Shown here: one piece after another, positions 54,661-63,671 of the stretch | Layout of the letters: each line of letters begins with the position of its first letter | How positions within the stretch are numbered: position 1 is the stretch's first letter | From: Adhaeribacter aerolatus | Lineage (GTDB): Bacteria > Bacteroidota > Bacteroidia > Cytophagales > Hymenobacteraceae | Assembly: GCF_007991635.1 (NCBI RefSeq) | Contig: NZ_BJYS01000022.1 | Location: 60,323-124,322 of the forward strand | Length of the DNA: 64,000 nt | Reading direction: 5' to 3' | Notes under the pieces: model-generated | Told to the model about the DNA's origin: nothing | The model's database searches: none | Seen by the model: only the letters and a program-made list of their open reading frames with translations | Position numbers and translations under genes: made by a program

Positions 54661-55234
54661 AACTATCCTGGCCGAACTGAACGAGGCGCAACAGGTTTTA
54701 ACCAACTTTTTAACTACTCCCGAAAATATTAACCGCATTCAGGCGGCTGCCGAATTAATGGCGGTGGCCGTACAAAACGGACGCAAAATATTATCGTGCG
54801 GCAACGGCGGCTCTATGTGCGATGCCATGCACTTTGCCGAAGAACTAACCGGCCGCTACCGCGACGACCGCCCGGCTATTCCGGCCATTGCCATCTCGGA
54901 TGCCAGCCACATGAGCTGCGTCTCCAACGATTACGGTTACGATTCCGTGTTCTCCAGGTATGTAGAAGCTTTGGGTCAGCCCGGCGATGTAATACTTTGC
55001 ATTAGTACCAGCGGCAATTCAAGCAATATTTTAAAAGCTGCCGAAACTGCCCGGCGCAAAGGCATGCAAGTAGTTAGCCTCACCGGCAAAGACGGTGGTA
55101 AACTGGCTCCTTTAACCGATATAGAAATACGCGTGCCGCATTTTCGCTACGCCGACCGTATCCAGGAAATTCATATAAAAGTTATTCATATTTTAATTTT
55201 ATTAATTGAAAAAAGCCTGGCTAAATCAATTTAA
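54644..55234 (+). CDS. gmhA: phosphoheptose isomerase (SIS domain)
   Basis: 196 residues from a GTG start at 54644. It converts sedoheptulose-7-phosphate to heptose-7-phosphate in ADP-heptose synthesis for the LPS core. SIS-domain motifs [31 protein letters not shown] and the late [13 protein letters not shown] are present. The GNGG and HFAEEL residues form the active site. It overlaps the coiled-coil membrane protein gene by 17 bases. Other ADP-heptose genes are not in the window. Confidence 0.94.
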   Translation: MNQTAETILAELNEAQQVLTNFLTTPENINRIQAAAELMAVAVQNGRKILSCGNGGSMCDAMHFAEELTGRYRDDRPAIPAIAISDASHMSCVSNDYGYDSVFSRYVEALGQPGDVILCISTSGNSSNILKAAETARRKGMQVVSLTGKDGGKLAPLTDIEIRVPHFRYADRIQEIHIKVIHILILLIEKSLAKSI

Positions 55235-55325
55235 TTTTTTGAATATTCTGGTGGAATTTATCTACCGGCAGCCGTGTTGGTAATCCAATTATTCTAAAAC
55301 CTTTAAGCAGAAATATTCCTTTTTT

Positions 55326-56864
55326 ATGCTCATCAGAACTTTTGGCAGCGCGGTGCACGGTGTTAATGCCTACACCATTACCATTGAAGTAAACGTAACC
55401 CCAGGTACCCGTTATTACCTCGTTGGTTTACCCGATAATGCCATCAAAGAAAGTGAGCAACGCATCGAGTCGGCGCTGAAACAGCACGGTTACCGCATGC
55501 CCCGCCAGAAGGTAGTTGTAAATATGGCCCCCGCCGATATTCGCAAAGAAGGCTCGGCTTACGACTTACCTATCGCGTTAGGAATATTAGCTGCCTCAGA
55601 CCAAATGCTGGGCGATAAACTAAAGGATTACCTGATTATGGGCGAACTTTCTTTAGATGGCACGTTGCGTCCCATTAAAGGCGTGCTGCCCATTGCCATT
55701 CAGGCCCGCAAAGAAGGGTTTAAAGGCTTTATTTTACCCGCCGAAAACGCCAAAGAAGCTGCCATTGTAAATAAACTGGACGTATTAGGTGTAGAAAATA
55801 TCCGGCAAGCCATTGATTTTTTCGATAACAAAGCCGATATACCGCCCCTAAAAATAGATACCCGCGAAATATTCCAAAACACCGTAAACCAGTACCAGGC
55901 CGATTTTGCCGATGTACAAGGTCAGGAAAATATTAAACGGGCCTTGGAAATTGCGGCCGCCGGTGGCCACAACGTTATTATGATTGGTCCGCCAGGCGCT
56001 GGTAAAACCATGCTGGCTAAACGGCTGCCTTCTATTTTGCCGCCCCTTACCATGCAGGAAGCTTTGGAAACCACTAAAATTCATTCCGTGGCCGGTAAAT
56101 TGGGCGTGGCCGCTTCGCTCCTTTCTACCCGGCCTTATCGTTCGCCGCACCATACCATTTCGGATGTGGCGCTCGTAGGTGGGGGCGGCATTCCGCAACC
56201 CGGAGAAATATCGTTAGCCCACAACGGCGTTTTATTTATGGACGAATTACCGGAATTTAAACGCACCGTACTGGAAGTAATGCGGCAGCCTTTGGAAGAA
56301 CGGCGGGTAACCATTTCACGGGCCAAACTTACCATCGATTTTCCGTCTAATTTTATGCTCATTGCCAGCATGAACCCGTGCCCGTGTGGCTACTACAATC
56401 ACCCGGAGAAAGATTGCGTGTGCGGCCCTGGCATGGTGCAACGCTACCTGAACAAAGTAAGCGGCCCGCTCCTCGACCGCATTGACCTGCACGTAGAAGT
56501 TACGCCCGTTACCTTCGACCAGATGACCGAAACCCGCCGCTCCGAAAGCAGTGCCGAAATCCGGGAACGGGTGGTAATAGCAAGGCAAATTCAGGAAGAA
56601 CGGTTTAAAGATTTTCCGGAAATTCACTCCAACGCCATGATGCCTTCGCAAATGGTAAAGGATATTTGCCAGATAAATGCCGGCGGTAAAGCGTTGTTAA
56701 AAACAGCCATGGAACGCTTAGGTCTTTCGGCCCGCGCCTATGACCGCATTCTGAAAGTAAGCCGCACCATTGCCGACCTGGCCAATAGTCCTGAAATCAG
56801 AATAGAGCACCTGGCCGAAGCTATCCAGTACCGCAGCCTTGACCGCGAAGGCTGGGCCGGGTAA
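55326..56864 (+). CDS. YifB/ComM-family Mg-chelatase-like AAA ATPase
   Basis: 512 residues. An N-terminal Lon/S16-like domain (about 20-165) precedes the AAA core with Walker A GPPGAGKT (221-228), Walker B near LFMDELPEF, and a sensor/arginine finger further on. A cysteine set (MNPCPCGYYNHPEKDCVCG) sits before the C-terminal helical domain. ComM is a hexameric helicase that promotes branch migration in natural transformation; the Bacteroidota homologue may share that role. Not in an obvious operon. Confidence 0.94.
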   Translation: MLIRTFGSAVHGVNAYTITIEVNVTPGTRYYLVGLPDNAIKESEQRIESALKQHGYRMPRQKVVVNMAPADIRKEGSAYDLPIALGILAASDQMLGDKLKDYLIMGELSLDGTLRPIKGVLPIAIQARKEGFKGFILPAENAKEAAIVNKLDVLGVENIRQAIDFFDNKADIPPLKIDTREIFQNTVNQYQADFADVQGQENIKRALEIAAAGGHNVIMIGPPGAGKTMLAKRLPSILPPLTMQEALETTKIHSVAGKLGVAASLLSTRPYRSPHHTISDVALVGGGGIPQPGEISLAHNGVLFMDELPEFKRTVLEVMRQPLEERRVTISRAKLTIDFPSNFMLIASMNPCPCGYYNHPEKDCVCGPGMVQRYLNKVSGPLLDRIDLHVEVTPVTFDQMTETRRSESSAEIRERVVIARQIQEERFKDFPEIHSNAMMPSQMVKDICQINAGGKALLKTAMERLGLSARAYDRILKVSRTIADLANSPEIRIEHLAEAIQYRSLDREGWAG

Positions 56865-57098
56865 GAATAAATATTTTAAAAGAAACTGTTTAGCCTTTTA
56901 TAAAATGGAGGAGACTTCTGCCCTTGCTGGGTGTTTTCACCGGCAAGTAGTCTAGCAGTGGCTTTAGGATCGGCGGTGATTACACCACCAATGGCCCCTG
57001 ATTCTCTTCGAAACACAAATATTAAACAGCTTCAAAGTTAAATACCTCTTATTTCCGATGGTAAAAAGTCTTTATCTTTCTTAGCGCCAGGTTATTTT

Positions 57099-58883
57099 TT
57101 ATTTCTGTTTTGCGGCCCAGGCATCCATTTTAGTTTCCAGCACGCTTAAAGGCAAGGAGCCATCTTTTAGAATCTGGTCGTGGAAGTCAGCCAGGCTAAA
57201 TTTATCGCCGAGTGCTTTCTCGTATTTGGCACGTAATTCCCGGATTTTCATGGCACCAATTTTATAACCTAGCGCCTGTCCCGGAATGGCCATATACCGT
57301 TCTATTTCGGCCGTGGCCCCTTGCTGGCTAATGGCTTCGTTGTCCATCATGTATTTTATAGCTTCTTCACGAGTCATGTTTTTGGTATGCAAAGCCACAT
57401 CTACTACCAGCCGGATGGCGCGGTGCATTTCATCGCCGAGAGCGCCCATGTGCTGGTACGGGTCGGAATACAAGCCCAGCTCTTTCCCTAAAGATTCGCA
57501 GTACAAGGCCCAGCCCTCTACGTAGGCATTATGCCAGCCAAAGCGGCGGAACTTGGGCAATTTATCATTTTCCTGGGTTAAGGAAATCTGGTAATGGTGG
57601 CCCGGGATGGCTTCGTGCAAAAACAAAGATTCCATGCCGGAGGTAATATTAAATTCTTTCGCATTCAGGATGGGGATATAAAAAATTCCGGGGCGTTTGC
57701 CGTCGGCTGAGCCCTGGTTGTATTCGGCACTGGCCGAGGCCGCGCGGAAGGCTTCGGTTTGCCGGATTTCGAAAGGCGTTTTAGGCGTATTGTTAAACAT
57801 CTTTTTTAAGTTAGGCTGCATCCGCTGGTGAATATTTTCGAAAGCAGTTAAAACCTCCTGCGGCGTTTTATAGGGCGTAAATTTCGGATTGGTTTTCAGG
57901 TGCTCGAAAAACGCTTTTAAATCGCCTTTAAAGCCCACCTGATTTTTAATAGATTCCATAGTTTGCCGGATGCGCGCTACTTCTTTTAAACCGGTTTGGT
58001 AAATTTCTTCGGGCATACTGTTGGTAGTGGTTTGCTGTTTTACCAGAAAAGCATACATCTCTGTTCCGTTAGGCAGCGCCGATAGGCCGGAAGTGGCCCG
58101 GGCTTTCGGTAAATATTCAGTTTGCAGGAAGTTGTGGAGTTTCTGGTAAGTGGGAACAATCTCCGTTGAAATGGCCTGCCGATAAGCTTCCGTCAATCGG
58201 GTTTTATCGGCTTCGGCAAAATCTTTCGGTAAGTTGTTAATCGGGCCGTAAAATAAGCTTTTGGTTGGGTCGGTTACAACCATACTCTGCATTTGCGGCA
58301 GCATTTTCTGCACCAGCGATTTTGGTAAAACTACCCCAGCCTGGGCTCCTTTCCGGAAATTAGCAATGGCAGTGTCGGCCCAAACCGAAAAAGCAGATAC
58401 CCGTTTTAACCAGTTTTCGTAATCTTTTACGGTTTTAAACGGCTGCATACCGGATCCGGAACCAAATTGGCCCATGGTAATAGGCAAGGCATAAAACTGG
58501 TTGAAGGGCAGGTATTCAAAATGATATTTCTCTGCTTCCAGCGCCGTTTCCAATTGGTCTTTCAGCACCGCATAAGAAAGCTTATCGTTTTCGTTTAAGG
58601 CTTCCGGCTCAAAACCTTGCAAAGCCGTTAAATATTTCTGATAGAAGTTATGGGTTTCCTGCAGGTAAGCCTTAGAACCATCGTTCGGCAATAAGTCGTT
58701 ATAGCGCAAATCGCCGGTAGATGTAGCTTCCAATGGGAAAAGCCGCAATCTTTCCTGGTAGTAATCTTCTAAAAGACCGCTGAAATCTTTGGCACCGGCG
58801 GTATTATTTTCAACTTTTTTGTCCTGGTTACAACTGCTCATCAGGACAGTAGCAAGCATGATAAAGAATATATTTTTCATCAT
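57099..58883 (-). CDS. DUF885-family lipoprotein (metallopeptidase-like)
   Basis: 594 residues with an MSSC lipobox (Cys18); two adjacent ATGs give a start at 58883 or 58880. The protein is mostly helical and carries the family signature HEAIPGHH, resembling a zinc-binding HExxH-like helix, with a glutamate 45 residues later in the WALYCESLG segment. Proteins of this family are thought to be peptidase-like but few are tested. It should lie in the periplasm or at the outer membrane. Stands alone. Confidence 0.9.
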   Translation of the reverse strand: MMKNIFFIMLATVLMSSCNQDKKVENNTAGAKDFSGLLEDYYQERLRLFPLEATSTGDLRYNDLLPNDGSKAYLQETHNFYQKYLTALQGFEPEALNENDKLSYAVLKDQLETALEAEKYHFEYLPFNQFYALPITMGQFGSGSGMQPFKTVKDYENWLKRVSAFSVWADTAIANFRKGAQAGVVLPKSLVQKMLPQMQSMVVTDPTKSLFYGPINNLPKDFAEADKTRLTEAYRQAISTEIVPTYQKLHNFLQTEYLPKARATSGLSALPNGTEMYAFLVKQQTTTNSMPEEIYQTGLKEVARIRQTMESIKNQVGFKGDLKAFFEHLKTNPKFTPYKTPQEVLTAFENIHQRMQPNLKKMFNNTPKTPFEIRQTEAFRAASASAEYNQGSADGKRPGIFYIPILNAKEFNITSGMESLFLHEAIPGHHYQISLTQENDKLPKFRRFGWHNAYVEGWALYCESLGKELGLYSDPYQHMGALGDEMHRAIRLVVDVALHTKNMTREEAIKYMMDNEAISQQGATAEIERYMAIPGQALGYKIGAMKIRELRAKYEKALGDKFSLADFHDQILKDGSLPLSVLETKMDAWAAKQK

Positions 58884-59077
58884 TAATATTTTGAATTTAA
58901 TATTAACAAAAGTTTACAGCCTTACCAAACGTCAAGCAACAGACCTATTCACATTTATTTATACTATATTACTCTACCAAAACTGACACGGCAATACGGC
59001 CATTTACAATAACCTTATTGGAGGAGGAATAAGCTAACTTAATTCAGTTTTAATAAACTAAAGCCCATTAGGAATAA

Positions 59078-60184
59078 TTAAATCCGCAACCCCAGCCGAT
59101 ACTCAAAAATATCGGCTTTGATTACATCGTGAAGTTTTAAGCCGCCCGCCAGATACAGATTTTTATGGAATTGCCACTTAATTTCTAACCGCTGGAATAT
59201 ACCGGCATCGGCTTTGTATGGGCGATAAATATACCAACCCAAGTGCGTACCAAAAGAAAGATTGCCGAAATTTAGTTCGTGGCCGCCGGTTAATGAAGCA
59301 CGCCGGATATCGGGCTTGGTACCGGCTGGTACGCGCGGATCCCAACCCCGGCGCGGAAATAGCGAAGGATCGTAAAAACCTTCTAAAGCCAGGGCCAGTG
59401 TACTTTTGTGGTTTAGCCGGTGCAGCGTGCCCACGGCAATAGAATTAACTACATATTTGTTTAAATCTATCTCGGCACGTTGCTTTATCCCAATGCTGGT
59501 ACTTATAAAAACAAAATTCTTTTGCGGAATAGATGGCTCGGGCAGGTGTTTTAACTCAGGTGCGGGTTGTCGGTAATAATTGAGACCTACGGTAGCAGTG
59601 GCAATATTTAAACCCAAATTTGGCTTGGAATCGCCGCCGTTGGAATAATGGTTTAACCCCACTGCCGTTACTAATCCCAGGTTCGGGCTTATTATCCGGG
59701 TATACTCCAACCGGGTTTGAATAACGGCATTAATATTATTGCTGATTACATTGTTGGTTGGGTTATGTTCGAAGTCGTAACGATTGGTTAGATAAGCCAG
59801 GCCGGTACCAAACCGGAAATAAACCTCATTTTTACTTTTTTGCAGTACCGGCAAACTCAGATAAGGACTGAACGCCAACGATTGACCTAGTACCGGGTTT
59901 TGGTATTGAAAGTAAGTAAGCGAAAGGCCAATGCGCGGATAGCGGTAAAGCTGTTGCCAATACCTGTTGCCAGTAGTTTGTTTTTGTAAGTTTAACTCTA
60001 AACCCCTTGGATGAGTGCCGGCAAAATGCCTGATTTTGGGGGTATGCACCATAACGGAACCTTGCTGCAAAGCGCCTCCAAGTATAAGAGGTGCCGGGTT
60101 TTGGGCTATACTTTTTAACCCTACCAACAATAATACAACTACCCCTAACCCAAAACGGAAAAAACCTGAAAGCAAAGCCCGCAT
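59078..60184 (-). CDS. acyloxyacyl hydrolase / PagL-like lipid A deacylase
   Basis: 368 residues with a signal peptide ending near SIAQ. The mature part is a strand-rich outer-membrane barrel with the PagL-type catalytic pair His179 and Ser181 in LNHYSNGG. It is longer than classical PagL (about 185) because of an N-terminal region and a C-terminal extension, as is usual in Bacteroidota. PagL removes the 3-O acyl chain of lipid A. A palindrome TTTTTGTACAAAAA (60276-60289) lies upstream. Confidence 0.85.
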   Translation of the reverse strand: MRALLSGFFRFGLGVVVLLLVGLKSIAQNPAPLILGGALQQGSVMVHTPKIRHFAGTHPRGLELNLQKQTTGNRYWQQLYRYPRIGLSLTYFQYQNPVLGQSLAFSPYLSLPVLQKSKNEVYFRFGTGLAYLTNRYDFEHNPTNNVISNNINAVIQTRLEYTRIISPNLGLVTAVGLNHYSNGGDSKPNLGLNIATATVGLNYYRQPAPELKHLPEPSIPQKNFVFISTSIGIKQRAEIDLNKYVVNSIAVGTLHRLNHKSTLALALEGFYDPSLFPRRGWDPRVPAGTKPDIRRASLTGGHELNFGNLSFGTHLGWYIYRPYKADAGIFQRLEIKWQFHKNLYLAGGLKLHDVIKADIFEYRLGLRI

Positions 60185-60492
60185 TATTTTTAAATATTAC
60201 CCAAAGGTATTAAACAATTGGGGCACTTGGGAGTTATTACCAGTCAGACCAACTAACCCGAACCAGCAAAAATTATTTTTGTACAAAAACCACAGTATCT
60301 AAAATAAGAAAATATCATCGTTAAATACTGATAACGAAAGACATAAACACTTAAACGAAAATAAAAATAGCATTTTATACAAACAAAATTTATAAAGCAC
60401 GTATAGTATGCCGAATTACATCATGTTATTATAATACAAATTTTAATTTATTACCTAATTAACAGTAAACTTAAAAGATTAATTTTTTGATT
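60185..60492. other. divergent promoter region between the PagL-like and porin genes
   Basis: About 300 AT-rich bases. Contains the perfect 14-base palindrome at 60276-60289, built on TTGTACAA, the same half-site as the motifs before susC. No gene seen. Confidence 0.45.
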
Positions 60493-61152
60493 ATGAAAAA
60501 GATTGGATTACTACTGGTGGCACTATTTAGTTTATCTTTTGCCCAGGCCCAGGTTAAACTTGGTGTTAAAGGTGGTATTAATTACTCTAATGTAGCCGGC
60601 AACCTGCGCGACGAAGTGAGCTACGACAACAAAGTAGGCTTTTTAGGCGGGGTAACCGCTAATATTCCGCTGGTGGGCGATGGTTTCTTATCGTTACAGC
60701 CTGAGTTATTGTATTCGCAGAAAGGATATCAGTACCGCGATGATGAGGTAACGATTGATAACGCCAAATACTCCATTAAAGGCAAACGCAACTTTAATTA
60801 CCTGGATTTACCGGTGCTACTGCGCGTAAATGCCGGCGGCTTAATTTTTGAAGGCGGTCCGCAGGCTTCTTATTTGTTAGGCATCCGCGATAATACCGAA
60901 ATTGAAAACGAAGGTACCGGTAACGACACCAAAACCTGGAACAAGATTGAAAAAGACAACCTGGCTGTACTGGAAATTGGTTATGTAGCCGGCGTGGGTT
61001 ACCAAACCCCAATGGGCGTGGGCATTGGCTTGCGTTACAACGGCAGCATTAACCATTTAGCCAAATCAGATCCGAACAACGATGAGCTGGTAAATGCCCG
61101 GCACTCCGTATTGCAACTGCAACTAAGCTATATGCTTGGTGGCAGCCGTTAA
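60493..61152 (+). CDS. porin-family outer-membrane beta-barrel protein
   Basis: 219 residues from the ATG at 60493 (a TTG two codons earlier is less likely). A signal peptide ends in AQAQ. The mature chain is an eight-strand-type barrel of the PF13568 outer-membrane family with LGVKGGINYSN, DGFLSLQPELLYSQKGYQYRD, LDLPVLLRVN and FEGGPQASYLLG segments. It is a close paralogue of the next gene. Function unknown; small barrels of this type are often structural or adhesive. Confidence 0.92.
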   Translation: MKKIGLLLVALFSLSFAQAQVKLGVKGGINYSNVAGNLRDEVSYDNKVGFLGGVTANIPLVGDGFLSLQPELLYSQKGYQYRDDEVTIDNAKYSIKGKRNFNYLDLPVLLRVNAGGLIFEGGPQASYLLGIRDNTEIENEGTGNDTKTWNKIEKDNLAVLEIGYVAGVGYQTPMGVGIGLRYNGSINHLAKSDPNNDELVNARHSVLQLQLSYMLGGSR

Positions 61153-61304
61153 TAAAACACATTTAACGTAAATTAATTATTCGTTCCGGACAAACCCGGC
61201 TAGCTTTAATTAAGTATCACATAATAAACGTGATATCTATTAGGGCGGGCCGGGTTTACGGTTTTTAAACTTAACCATAATAAAAAAATTAAACCCTAAA
61301 CCCC

Positions 61305-61333
61305 TTGTTTTACGATATAAGGCAGGATTTTTG
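61305..61333 (+). promoter_or_regulatory. candidate promoter of the second porin gene
   Basis: TTG (61305-61307), 18-base spacer, then GATTTTTG (61326-61333), one mismatch from TAnnTTTG; it lies 44 bases before the ATG at 61377. Confidence 0.4.
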
Positions 61334-61376
61334 TAACTCCTGTATTAGGATTACAAACCATTAACAAATTACAACT

Positions 61377-62021
61377 ATGAAAAAATTATTAATTCTCGCT
61401 ATTGCTCTTTTTAGCTTTTCCTTTGCGCAGGCCCAGAAAATTGGGCTGAAAGCAGGTATTAATTACTCCAACCTGGCCGGTGATTTAACCGATGAAGCCA
61501 ACAACGAAGGCAAAGTTGGTTTTGTAGGTGGTATAGCCACCAGTATTCCGCTCGTAGGCGATGGGTTCCTATCGTTGGCACCAGAGCTTTTGTATTCGCA
61601 GAAAGGCTACCAGTACCGCGACGAGACCTTTAAGATTGGCAACAACACCATTAAACGCGAAGGCAGCCGTACTTTTAATTACCTGGATTTACCGGTGCTG
61701 TTAAAAGTAAATGCCGGTGGTTTATTCTTCGAAGGTGGTCCGATGGCTTCTTATTTATTAAATCTTAATGACAAGACTAAAGAAAGTATTAACGACATCG
61801 AAAATAACAACTACACCGAATTAAGTAAAGACGGCTTAACCAAGTTTGAAATTGGCTACGCGGCCGGCTTGGGCTTTATGGCGCAAAACGGTTTGAGCCT
61901 GGGTATTCGTTACAATGGCAGCTTTAACAAGTTAGCCAACGATTACAACGGCAACGACCTGATGAATGCCCGTCATTCGCTTTTCCAGGCCACATTAGGC
62001 TTTATGATTGGCGGCAACTAG
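61377..62021 (+). CDS. porin-family outer-membrane beta-barrel protein, tandem paralogue
   Basis: 214 residues with a signal ending in AQAQ. It shares nearly every conserved segment of the preceding paralogue: LKAGINYSNLAG, DGFLSLAPELLYSQKGYQYRDE, YLDLPVLLKVNAGGLFFEGGP, and RHSLFQATLGFMIGG at the end, while loops differ in length and charge. It has its own candidate promoter and a strong terminator, so the two copies are probably regulated separately. Confidence 0.93.
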   Translation: MKKLLILAIALFSFSFAQAQKIGLKAGINYSNLAGDLTDEANNEGKVGFVGGIATSIPLVGDGFLSLAPELLYSQKGYQYRDETFKIGNNTIKREGSRTFNYLDLPVLLKVNAGGLFFEGGPMASYLLNLNDKTKESINDIENNNYTELSKDGLTKFEIGYAAGLGFMAQNGLSLGIRYNGSFNKLANDYNGNDLMNARHSLFQATLGFMIGGN

Positions 62022-62040
62022 TAAAACGCCTAATCTAAAT

Positions 62041-62075
62041 AAAAAGCCGGTTGGTACATTACCAGCCGGCTTTTT
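62041..62075. terminator. terminator between the second porin and the M20 gene
   Basis: 16-bp stem with one G-T pair (62041-62056 with 62060-62075), 3-base loop, A-run before and T-run after. It should act on both converging transcripts. Confidence 0.92.
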
Positions 62076-62092
62076 ATTTTACTACTATGCCG

Positions 62093-63454
62093 TTATTTGC
62101 TCATTTCGGCCAAATATTTAAAGAAGTACGGAATGGTTTCGATGCCCTTCAGGAAATTAAATATTCCGTAATGCTCATTGGGTGAGTGAATGGCGTCCGA
62201 ATCCAGGCCAAAGCCCATCAGTACCGAATCAATGCCCAGCTCGGCTTTAAACATGGCTACAATGGGAATGCTGCCGCCACTGCGCACCGGAATTGGTTTC
62301 TTACCAAAGGTTTGTTCAAAAGCCCGGCTGGCAGCCTGGTAAGCTACCGAGTTAGTGGGCGTTACTACCGGTTCGCCGCCGTGGTGCGGCCGCACAACTA
62401 CTTTCACGCTGGGCGGGGCAATGCTTTCGAAATGCCGGGTAAATTTCTCGGTAATTTCTTCGGAGGTTTGATTGGGCACTAAACGCATCGATATTTTGGC
62501 AAAGGCTTTAGAAGCGATTACGGTTTTGGCACCTTCGCCGGTATAGCCGCCCCAAATACCGTTTACATCTAAGGTAGGCCGGATAGAGTTCCGTTCATTG
62601 GTGGTATACCCCGTTTCCCCGTGCACATCGCCTAAATCCAATGCTTTTTTATATTCCTCCAGGCTAAAAGGGGCTTTAGCCATTTCGGCCCGCTCATCCG
62701 AGGATAATTCTTCTACGTTGTCGTAAAAGCCCGGAATGGTAATGTGGTTGTTTTCGTCGTGCAACGAGGCAATCATCTGGCACAAAATATTAATGGGGTT
62801 TGCTACGGCTCCCCCGTACAAGCCCGAATGCAAATCGCGGCTCGGCCCGGTTACTTCTACCTCTACGTAGCTCATGCCGCGCAGCCCGGTGGTAATGGAT
62901 GGGATATCGTTGGCAATAATTCCGGTATCCGAAATTACAATCACATCGGCCTGCAGTTTTTCTTTGTTCTGGTTTACAAAAATACCCAGGTTATTCGAGC
63001 CGATTTCCTCCTCACCTTCAATCATGAACTTAACATTGCAGGTCAATTCATTTTGCCGCATCATCATCTCGAAGGCTTTGATGTGCATATAAACCTGGCC
63101 TTTGTCGTCGCAGGCGCCACGGGCGTATATTTTCTCGTCTTTTATAACTGGCTCAAAAGGCGGCGAGTGCCATAGTTCGTAAGGGTCGGCGGGCTGCACA
63201 TCGTAATGGCCGTAAGCCAATACCGTAGGCAGCGCCGGGTCAATAATTTTTTCGCCGTACACAATGGGATTACCGGCGGTTTCGCAAAGTTTTACGTTAT
63301 CAGCTCCGGCTTCACGCAGTTTCTCGGCAATGAATTCGGCGGCTTGCCGCACGTCGCCTTTAAACTTGGGGTCGGCACTTACCGACGGAATGCGCAGTAA
63401 CTGCAATAATTCGTCTATAAAGCGGTCTTTGTTCTCTTGTATGTAGTTATTCAT
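62093..63454 (-). CDS. M20-family dipeptidase
   Basis: 453 residues. Metal and catalytic residues of the M20 family are visible: the GHYDVQPAD histidine-aspartate, GACDDKGQ with the bridging aspartate, the EGEEEIGS glutamates, a later SDTG aspartate and a C-terminal SPNEH histidine. An inserted dimerisation domain lies between about 190 and 330. It hydrolyses dipeptides in the cytoplasm with zinc; exact specificity unknown. No signal peptide. It runs towards the porins and ends near their terminator. Confidence 0.94.
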   Translation of the reverse strand: MNNYIQENKDRFIDELLQLLRIPSVSADPKFKGDVRQAAEFIAEKLREAGADNVKLCETAGNPIVYGEKIIDPALPTVLAYGHYDVQPADPYELWHSPPFEPVIKDEKIYARGACDDKGQVYMHIKAFEMMMRQNELTCNVKFMIEGEEEIGSNNLGIFVNQNKEKLQADVIVISDTGIIANDIPSITTGLRGMSYVEVEVTGPSRDLHSGLYGGAVANPINILCQMIASLHDENNHITIPGFYDNVEELSSDERAEMAKAPFSLEEYKKALDLGDVHGETGYTTNERNSIRPTLDVNGIWGGYTGEGAKTVIASKAFAKISMRLVPNQTSEEITEKFTRHFESIAPPSVKVVVRPHHGGEPVVTPTNSVAYQAASRAFEQTFGKKPIPVRSGGSIPIVAMFKAELGIDSVLMGFGLDSDAIHSPNEHYGIFNFLKGIETIPYFFKYLAEMSK

Positions 63455-63671
63455 TTTTATTTATCTATAGCCTGTAAATTGAGGATCAGGTTATTTTTTA
63501 GGTGATTGTTGGTTCTTTAAAGTATAATGTTTAAATATCCTTTTATTTCTTCAAAACCATCTTCCAGCTAATACAATAAATTGGTGAACATTAGAAATTA
63601 ATCTTTTTTTCTCCCTCGGGTATAATGCATTATTTCTATTCTTTTTAGATATAAATTATTCTAATTTCTTT

